The position numbers were made by a program, and so were the translations under genes. Positions 15,177 to 20,902 of a stretch of 20,902 bases of DNA are shown piece by piece; position 1 is the stretch's first letter, and every line of letters begins with the position of its first letter. Under the pieces are notes generated by a model. That model was not told where the DNA came from. It did no database searches and saw only the letters and a list, made by a program, of their open reading frames with translations. Source of the stretch: Gammaproteobacteria bacterium (GTDB taxonomy: Bacteria > Pseudomonadota > Gammaproteobacteria > Steroidobacterales > JACDCP01); NCBI GenBank assembly GCA_013817465.1, contig JACDCP010000012.1:1-20902 (forward strand), given 5' to 3'.

Positions 15177-17474
15177 TCAGGTCCCGGGCAGGCAACTGCG
15201 CAGCTTGTCGTAACCACGGGCATGCATAGCATGTATATCCGGCGCCGTCCCCGTGTCGCGTGTCAGAACGATGGCGGCTTGCGCCCGGAGCGCGGCCAGG
15301 TCGGGATGCTGCGCCCACTCGTCCGGCGCGATGCCGAAGCCGGGCAATACCTGGCGCGGCGGCATGGCGATCCGCGACTGCGCCTGCTCGTCCATTTGCC
15401 ACAGGGACAACCGGTAGAAAATGCGTTCCGCGCAATGTGCAAGCCGTGTTTTTACCTGCGGTGCATCGCCCGTGAGGAAGTTCGGCGGAAAGGATTCCGG
15501 GGTGCCGTGACAGCTTCCGCAATAGTCGTGGAAAAGGGCGAGGTTCGCTTCGCCCTGCGTGGCGCGTGAATCAGCCGCCGCCCGCGATCCCGAATCCTCG
15601 TCGGTTATCGGCTCCGGAAGATGGCTCGCATCGACGCAGCACCAGTCGCGTCGGGCCGGCCCGAGCGCCTCCGATATCTGCTGCATGATAATCGCGCGCC
15701 GCAACGGTCTGGAAGATAAGGCATCGGAAACACCGTCGGGTGCCCGCTGCTCCAGCCCGGCGATGGCGAGGGCCAACCGGCCGAAGTCCCGTCTGGTGTG
15801 CAATACCGCTTTGCCGGTGAGCGTCGCCTTGCCGTCCGCGGCCCGTGACCGATCCACCGGCCAGGTGAAGCCGATGCTGGTCAGGGCATCGCCTTCCTTC
15901 GTTCGTGCATGCAACCCGGTACGTTGCCTGAAAGAAACGTCGATCCCCATTTGCTCGTCGCCGGCATGTTTGACGGATTGCCTGACGGCCAGAGCCGTAT
16001 ACGCATCATCATCGATCGACACCTTCGTCAACGACACGCTGATTGCGCCGTCCGGCTGCTCAAAAATACGTCCTTCTATTGCGCTCGCAACCGACGCGTG
16101 TGGCGGCTGCCGGCAGCGCAATTTGTAACGGCGCACCGGCAAGTTGCCTGTTTCGATTTCGCACTCGGTGTCGTAGTCCTTGACAGCGACATCACCTGCC
16201 TGCGACAGCCATTTGTCGAGCAGCGTGATATCGCGGGCACTGAACATATCGCCGAGTCCGGCCACGACGCGAAAGATGCTTTCGTCCGCGGCGCCGTCCA
16301 GCACCCAGGATTCGAGCGGCCGGCGTGGCCGCAGCGGCTCGAATGCCGCTGGAACGCCGGAGAAGAGCTCGAGCCCGGCCGGAGCGCCCGAAGCGGGATC
16401 GAATGTTGCAGGCGCACGTTCCCGGGAGTCGTCCGCGAATTGCGCGAACGGGTCGCGATTCGGAATGTCCGGATCCGGGATCCACAGTCCGTTCGGCCAG
16501 CGTTGCTGCCAGCCGGCAACGAAGCGGGGCTTGAATCGCTCGCGATACGCTGCGGAATCCGTATCGACAGGCCGGCGGCCGCGCAGGCGGTATTGCAGCG
16601 CGAGCTCGAGCAGATCCGCCCGGCACTCGATGGCAGCCGGTTCGTCCTTGCCGCAGACCTCGCTCCAGATGCGTTGCAGCGGCGCGATCAGGTTCGCTTC
16701 GTCAGTGGCGTTATCGACGGCGTTGGCCACATCGACGCCCTGGTCGATCGGGAATCCGTAGAACTCGCGCTTTTCCGCTCTCAGCAGGGCCGCGACTGCC
16801 GGATTCGCGTTGGTCTCGTCCCAGAGCGGCCGCGGAAAAATCGGCGCTGCGTTCTGGTGGCAGGCCGTGCACAGCGTCCGATTGGCATACACGACGCGCG
16901 GCGTGGCGCCCGCGCGGTAATCCCTGACGACTTGGAACTCGAAGCGGCCGGCCGCTTCGTTATAGCTGATCACTTCGATGAGCCCGGATTTCTCCTGATA
17001 GCCGAGAAACAGGCGGTTCGTGGCAAACACTTTGCCGTCCCGGTGCGCAGCTTCGTCCGTTGCCGCAGCGATCGCGCGCGGATAATGAAAGAATGCCGGT
17101 GCGGCCGCGTCCCGTTGCAGGGACCGCCCCAGCGGGATGAGCACGCGTGCGAAAGCCGTCGGGGAGGAGGCGCCGGGTTGTAGCCGCGTTTCTATGAGCT
17201 CCAGCAACGCGGGGAATGGAAAAGGCACTGCCCGGCCACCTTCGCCCGCATCGCTGACCAGGAAATCGAACAACGAGCGACCGACCGGCGGCAGATCGGG
17301 CCCCGGCTCGTATGGGTCGACCGACCAGGCAGCGTGCTCCGCCACATGCGTGCGGGAAGGTCGGGCTTCAGCCTGCGGCTCATGTTCCTGATTCGCCTCG
17401 CCGCAAGCCGCCAGCATTGCTGCGGCTGCCAGCGCCGGCAGGCAGCGGATCGCGGTCAGCCTCGCCCGGTGCAC
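15177..17474 (-). CDS. Large dihaem c-type cytochrome lipoprotein, function unknown
   Basis: 765 aa. The signal sequence ends in a lipobox LAAC (Cys24, followed by Gly), which predicts an outer-membrane lipoprotein. Two haem c sites lie far apart: CTACH (Cys202, Cys205, His206, within RTLCTACHQNAAPIFPRPLW) and CGSCH (Cys652, Cys655, His656, within DYCGSCHGTPESFPPNF). The ~445 residues between them contain no further CxxCH. A helical part (about 207-320) is followed by a beta-rich part (about 430-560) with alternating hydrophobic residues. The second haem region resembles a short mono-haem cytochrome c domain. The start is GTG 17474, 6 nt after the upstream stop with no clear ribosome binding site, so translation is probably coupled. 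Last gene of the three-gene minus operon. It could pass electrons at the outer membrane or act as an oxidase; the substrate is unknown. Confidence 0.8.
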   Translation of the reverse strand: MHRARLTAIRCLPALAAAAMLAACGEANQEHEPQAEARPSRTHVAEHAAWSVDPYEPGPDLPPVGRSLFDFLVSDAGEGGRAVPFPFPALLELIETRLQPGASSPTAFARVLIPLGRSLQRDAAAPAFFHYPRAIAAATDEAAHRDGKVFATNRLFLGYQEKSGLIEVISYNEAAGRFEFQVVRDYRAGATPRVVYANRTLCTACHQNAAPIFPRPLWDETNANPAVAALLRAEKREFYGFPIDQGVDVANAVDNATDEANLIAPLQRIWSEVCGKDEPAAIECRADLLELALQYRLRGRRPVDTDSAAYRERFKPRFVAGWQQRWPNGLWIPDPDIPNRDPFAQFADDSRERAPATFDPASGAPAGLELFSGVPAAFEPLRPRRPLESWVLDGAADESIFRVVAGLGDMFSARDITLLDKWLSQAGDVAVKDYDTECEIETGNLPVRRYKLRCRQPPHASVASAIEGRIFEQPDGAISVSLTKVSIDDDAYTALAVRQSVKHAGDEQMGIDVSFRQRTGLHARTKEGDALTSIGFTWPVDRSRAADGKATLTGKAVLHTRRDFGRLALAIAGLEQRAPDGVSDALSSRPLRRAIIMQQISEALGPARRDWCCVDASHLPEPITDEDSGSRAAADSRATQGEANLALFHDYCGSCHGTPESFPPNFLTGDAPQVKTRLAHCAERIFYRLSLWQMDEQAQSRIAMPPRQVLPGFGIAPDEWAQHPDLAALRAQAAIVLTRDTGTAPDIHAMHARGYDKLRSCLPGT

Positions 17475-17480
17475 GATGAT

Positions 17481-18362
17481 TCAGGCGGGCTCCCGGGCTG
17501 CTGTCAGCGGCCGGTCGTCGGGGCGCTGGGTTCCTGGCCAACAATCCTGCTGCGTCTGGCCGGCCTGGTCGCCCGCATTGCCTTCAGCGTCGGCGATATC
17601 CTGACTGTGCAGCGTGAAATTGAGCAGGAAGACGCGGCCCAGGTAGGCCCGGCCGAGATAAAAACCGGGCCGGATCATGCGGATCTCGTCGCGCACCTTG
17701 AGGCCGCGCCGGCCGGCGAGGAAGTCGGGCTTCTCGCGATAGCCATCGATCTCGTCACTGAAGGCGTAGTCGATGACGATGGACTCGCGGCGCCCGTCGA
17801 GCAGGCTCTGCCCGCAATACAGCCTGGCAGGAAACAGCAGGCGCGTATTCTTGCCGTTGATCTCGACCTCGGGGATGCTGTCCAAGTCGTCGATAATGGG
17901 TTCCAGATAACGCCGGTCGCGAATCATATTCCTGAGCAGGCGCTCGTCGCGGTAGAAAACCTTGCCCTTCCACAGCGCCTGCCCGATGGCCTCGAGCTTT
18001 TCCAGCTTGTACCGCACCGCCAGACCTTCGACGCCGCCGAACACTTCGGCGAGCCGCTTCGCGCCGCCGCCGTCCGCGAAAAAGAAGCTTCCCTCATACG
18101 GGCCGTCCGGTACCGGGCCGGCGGTCAGCCGCGCATAGACCTGGTCCAGCTCTTCCTGCGTCAACTTCGCGAGATTCGAAGGCGTCAGCTTGTCCAGATC
18201 TTCCGGCGTCAGCGGGTAGCGATGCTCCACGTCCGCAAAATCCGGCTTGCTGGCATAGGCGTCGCCATATTCGGCGAACGGAATATTCGGTTTCCGGGTG
18301 CACCCGGCGAGCGCCACGATCACGAAGCAGGCCACGGCTAGCGATTGCCTGGCGGTCATCAT
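17481..18362 (-). CDS. Lipoprotein of unknown function in the cytochrome operon
   Basis: 293 aa. The signal peptide ends in ALAGC, with Cys21 lipidated and Thr next, which favours the outer membrane. There is no CxxCH and no recognised domain. The mature part begins with an acidic, Pro-containing stretch, then short helices with a repeating TPEDLDKLTPSNLAKLTQEE pattern. A mixed alpha/beta region follows, with GSFFFADGGG, a KVFYRDERLLRNMI helix, INGKNTRLLFPARLYCG and RPGFYLGRAYLGRVFLLNFT, ending in a Gln/Asp-rich tail. RMIRPGFYLGRAYLGR resembles lipocalin-like or lipid-binding fragments, but this is too weak for a call. The start is ATG 18362 with GGAGG about 6 nt upstream; a second ATG is at 18359. 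It sits between the two large haem proteins (gaps of 16 and 6 nt), so it probably helps assemble, anchor or feed them. Confidence 0.8.
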   Translation of the reverse strand: MMTARQSLAVACFVIVALAGCTRKPNIPFAEYGDAYASKPDFADVEHRYPLTPEDLDKLTPSNLAKLTQEELDQVYARLTAGPVPDGPYEGSFFFADGGGAKRLAEVFGGVEGLAVRYKLEKLEAIGQALWKGKVFYRDERLLRNMIRDRRYLEPIIDDLDSIPEVEINGKNTRLLFPARLYCGQSLLDGRRESIVIDYAFSDEIDGYREKPDFLAGRRGLKVRDEIRMIRPGFYLGRAYLGRVFLLNFTLHSQDIADAEGNAGDQAGQTQQDCWPGTQRPDDRPLTAAREPA

Positions 18363-18378
18363 GTTTTTCCTCCGCTTT

Positions 18379-20853
18379 TCACAAGGTGGCCAGGAACGCG
18401 GTCAAGGCCCGCTTGTCCTGTGGCGGCAGATCTTCGCCAAAGCGGTGGCCGGCGTTCTCGACGTCCGCCGTGCAATTGCTGTAGGCCTGCATCAGCAGCG
18501 GCAGGTTCTTTTCCGCGGCGGCGAGTAACTGCTCGGGGTCGACGATCGCCTGGCGGGCGAGCCCGTCCAAAGTCTCGATGAGCGCGGGCGCCGTCTCGGC
18601 CCCGACACGCTCCGTCACGCGTTGCTCGAGCAAGTCCCGATCGGCCCGGGTCAACACCAGGTCGCCGACCATCTCCTTATACCGGAAACCGCCGAAGACG
18701 CCGGCCGGTGCGCCCGCGGGCACTTCCAGCACGACACCGGCGAGCTTTTTCTCGGCCTCACCGTCCCACAGTTTCGGGCCGATGTCGTAAACCACGGGTT
18801 GATCCTGCCGCGTCACCTTCGGGATGCGCCCGGCGGGATTCAGCAGGCTGTCGACCGACGACTTGAAGAGCGCGTAACGGCCCTCGACGCTCGGATCGTA
18901 TTTCACGCAGGCGGGGTTTCGGTCTTCCGGATAGGGCGAACGATAGAACTCCTTGGCCGGATCGCTCGGTCGCCCGCACAGCTCGGGGCCGACCGCATTG
19001 TTGTGCATGAACGGGGCGTGCGCCCACAGGTCCAGCAGGGAAAGATTGCGGTAGTAGCCGCGCCCGCCTCCCGAGTCATCCGGCAGGTTTTCGTCGGCCG
19101 GGCGCGCGCGATAGGTCTCCGAGGCGTACTCCTGCCAGATGTGTCCCTGCATGTGATTCGAATGCAGGGCACGGCAGCGGAAAGTGCCGACTTCGGACGC
19201 ACGTGTCGACTTCTCGTTGCCCAGCCAGTCGTGGCGCATGTCGCGGCCGGCTGCACGGGCATGGAAGTCGACGCTGTCGAACGGCGCGGACTGACTCGAG
19301 TGGCAGCGCGCGCAGTTGGCGGCGAAAATATCCCGGCCGTCGGCAACCGAGCCGGCGCCGAACTCGCCCTCCAGTTGTTCGACGAGATCGCCGCGATCTT
19401 CCAGACCACGCGCCGCATGCAACGGGGTCGAGGCCGCTTCCGGCGAAAGCAGGAAATCCATGACGTTCTGCAGGCGGTCTTCGATCGCGCGGAAATTCGG
19501 GCAGTCGCGCCGGCACTGTCCGATATCGACCGGCGTCTGGCCATAGCCGCGCTGCTGCGGATCGAGCTGGAAGAAATCCGTGAGGTGGTTGACCCAGCAG
19601 GCTTCGGCGCAGGAGCCGATGTTGATGTAAACGCGCTGCAGGGCTTCGAGCGCGCCGATGCTATCGCTGCCGTCCTTCAGGATGTGGTGCACGGTTTCCG
19701 TCTGTTCGCCGTGCTGCCAGCACTTGTTCTCCCTGCCCGGCTCGCACCAGCAGCCTCGTTCGTTATTCCCGTCGCAGGCGTTCACCGGGCGCCATTTGAC
19801 GACCACCTCGCCGGCGAAGGTCGGCCGCTGGTGGACGTTGATCAGCGCGTTCATGGTGCCGGGATTGTTGACCTGATCGTTCGGCACGGCCGAGGTATCG
19901 ACCGTGCCCGGCCGGGCATGCGAAAAGAGCTGCCACTCGACGCTGTCCGCCGGCATGCCCGAGGCCATGATTTCCGACATCCGCGTGTACTGATTGCCGA
20001 TGGCGCCGAGGATGTTCTCCCACGCCGGGTGATTCGGATCCTGCGGCGGTTCCAGCGGGTTGAAGGCGATGTGGCAGGCGCCGCAGGCCATGCCGATCAG
20101 AAACGGGGGTTCTATCGAGCCGTCCGAAAGATGGCTGACCCGCGAGTCGGAGACCTGCCGATCGTTGCTCAGACGCTTGTTGTAGCCGGCCCAACCACCC
20201 GGCGTCCCGGCGTTCAGTTCGCGCCAGCGCTGCTCGTCGAAGCGCGGGTTGGGAAACTTCCTGAGCCCGAGCGCGCCGGTCGAAGTGCCGAAGGCGAGGC
20301 CGCAGGACGATTGGCGCTGATCGCCGGGGCCGTGCGCGTGATCTTCCGTAACAGGCGCATCCTCGAAGTCGCAGGCCGGATCGCGGTAACCGTCGCGGCC
20401 GACGAATTCGAGCAGCTCTGCATCGCCGGGGCACCAGTCGAAACCATAAGTCTCTTGCTTGCTCTTGGCCGGGCAGCCGGCCGTTCCCGGTGTGCAGCAA
20501 CCCGGATCGTTGATGAGCCCCCAGATATTGAATCGTTCGCCGCGGTCATCGGCGTTCAGCACACGGTACCAGTCGATCAGTACACCGAGCCGCTGCTGAA
20601 AGACATACGTGTGGAAACGATCGTTCCCGGCCGTGGCCTTGTACCAGATTTCGCGCCCGCTGCGTTGGGATGGATTGAGCGCTCGTGCGCCGGCATGAAA
20701 ACCGGCGTCCGAATGGTTATCGTCGGCGCTGGTCGAAGCCGGACGAGTCTGGCGCGAAGAATCTTCTTCGGCGTCGTTCGCAGATGCGATCTTGATTGTC
20801 GATCCGGCGATGATCAGCGAACACAGGACAACTGTCGTCAAGGGCCGTTTCAT
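18379..20853 (-). CDS. Secreted dihaem c-type cytochrome, RoxA-like (rubber-oxygenase / cytochrome c peroxidase superfamily)
   Basis: 824 aa with a cleavable signal peptide (1-25, cleavage after ASA). Two haem c sites: CGACH (Cys257, Cys260, His261, in GMACGACHIAFNPLEPP) and CARCH (Cys514, Cys517, His518). Features that recall RoxA and RoxB, the secreted dihaem dioxygenases that cleave polyisoprene, are the PLEPPQDPNHPAWENI stretch and IGNQY after haem 1, and GRGYYRNLSLLDLWAHAPFM with HNNAVG near the C-terminus. Compared with RoxA (under 700 aa, from memory) it is longer, with a Cys-rich insert around 360-455. It has 18 non-haem cysteines in the mature chain, which suggests many disulfides. 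Substrate cleavage is possible but unproven; peroxidase or electron transfer are alternatives. First gene of the minus operon; ATG 20853 follows GGGGGA by about 6 nt. Confidence 0.85.
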   Translation of the reverse strand: MKRPLTTVVLCSLIIAGSTIKIASANDAEEDSSRQTRPASTSADDNHSDAGFHAGARALNPSQRSGREIWYKATAGNDRFHTYVFQQRLGVLIDWYRVLNADDRGERFNIWGLINDPGCCTPGTAGCPAKSKQETYGFDWCPGDAELLEFVGRDGYRDPACDFEDAPVTEDHAHGPGDQRQSSCGLAFGTSTGALGLRKFPNPRFDEQRWRELNAGTPGGWAGYNKRLSNDRQVSDSRVSHLSDGSIEPPFLIGMACGACHIAFNPLEPPQDPNHPAWENILGAIGNQYTRMSEIMASGMPADSVEWQLFSHARPGTVDTSAVPNDQVNNPGTMNALINVHQRPTFAGEVVVKWRPVNACDGNNERGCWCEPGRENKCWQHGEQTETVHHILKDGSDSIGALEALQRVYINIGSCAEACWVNHLTDFFQLDPQQRGYGQTPVDIGQCRRDCPNFRAIEDRLQNVMDFLLSPEAASTPLHAARGLEDRGDLVEQLEGEFGAGSVADGRDIFAANCARCHSSQSAPFDSVDFHARAAGRDMRHDWLGNEKSTRASEVGTFRCRALHSNHMQGHIWQEYASETYRARPADENLPDDSGGGRGYYRNLSLLDLWAHAPFMHNNAVGPELCGRPSDPAKEFYRSPYPEDRNPACVKYDPSVEGRYALFKSSVDSLLNPAGRIPKVTRQDQPVVYDIGPKLWDGEAEKKLAGVVLEVPAGAPAGVFGGFRYKEMVGDLVLTRADRDLLEQRVTERVGAETAPALIETLDGLARQAIVDPEQLLAAAEKNLPLLMQAYSNCTADVENAGHRFGEDLPPQDKRALTAFLATL

Positions 20854-20892
20854 TGCGCGTCCCCCGTCATCGTTCCCACGCCCAGCGGGGTG

Positions 20893-20898
20893 AGTATA
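20893..20898 (-). promoter_or_regulatory. Candidate -10 box of the minus-strand cytochrome operon
   Basis: On the minus strand TATACT matches five of six bases of the sigma-70 -10 consensus and lies about 40 nt upstream of the ATG at 20853, giving a leader of roughly 33 nt with a Shine-Dalgarno sequence. The -35 box would lie beyond the window edge, so the promoter cannot be confirmed. Confidence 0.35.
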
Positions 20899-20902
20899 GT
20901 CC

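Noticed and set aside
15909..17183. Plus-strand open frame of about 424 codons opposite the 765-aa cytochrome lipoprotein
   Set aside because: It overlaps a gene with a lipobox and two haem motifs; its own translation shows no recognisable feature.
17334..18341. Plus-strand open frame of about 335 codons opposite the 293-aa lipoprotein
   Set aside because: The minus-strand gene has a lipobox, a ribosome binding site and operon spacing; the plus frame has none of these.

Overview
The window is a GC-rich bacterial chromosomal segment that looks gammaproteobacterial. The support is the gene types (lipobox lipoproteins, a TonB-type C-terminal domain, a hybrid kinase with an EAL regulator, RecQ with an HRDC domain) and strong use of G/C at third codon positions. 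Rubber-oxygenase-like dihaem cytochromes are best known from Steroidobacter cummioxidans (formerly Xanthomonas sp. 35Y) and related lineages, so a Steroidobacteraceae-like host is possible; this is inference only. I see no tRNA, rRNA, CRISPR array, insertion sequence or integrase.

Left part (1-5006, plus strand): the 3' end of a gene cut by the window edge, closed by a perfect 11-bp hairpin. Then a membrane Ser/Thr protein kinase fused to a periplasmic TonB-like C-terminal domain through three exact-period 16-residue repeats, an alpha/beta-hydrolase lipoprotein, and an exported coiled-coil plus PRC-barrel protein. Together they read as an envelope sensing or maintenance group.

Broken patch (5030-6434, minus strand): a small exported protein with two frameshifts, preceded by an AraC-family regulator with one. 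Three single-base shifts fall within 1.4 kb while all the other long genes are open. This looks like decay of a regulator-target pair, or a local assembly problem.

Signalling pair (6532-9846, plus): a GAF-PAS hybrid histidine kinase and, 3 nt downstream, a receiver-EAL protein that keeps the c-di-GMP phosphodiesterase residues. recQ (minus) converges on this pair.

Right part (11863-20853): the most striking region. Two membrane-anchored dihaem c-type cytochromes in tandem (plus) face a three-gene minus-strand operon: a secreted 824-aa RoxA-like dihaem protein rich in cysteines, a 293-aa lipoprotein of unknown function, and a 765-aa dihaem lipoprotein. Four proteins carry eight CxxCH haem sites. 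They are predicted to lie at the inner membrane, in the periplasm or outside, and probably at the outer membrane, which would suit an envelope redox or oxidative-cleavage system. Substrate and electron route cannot be read from the sequence.
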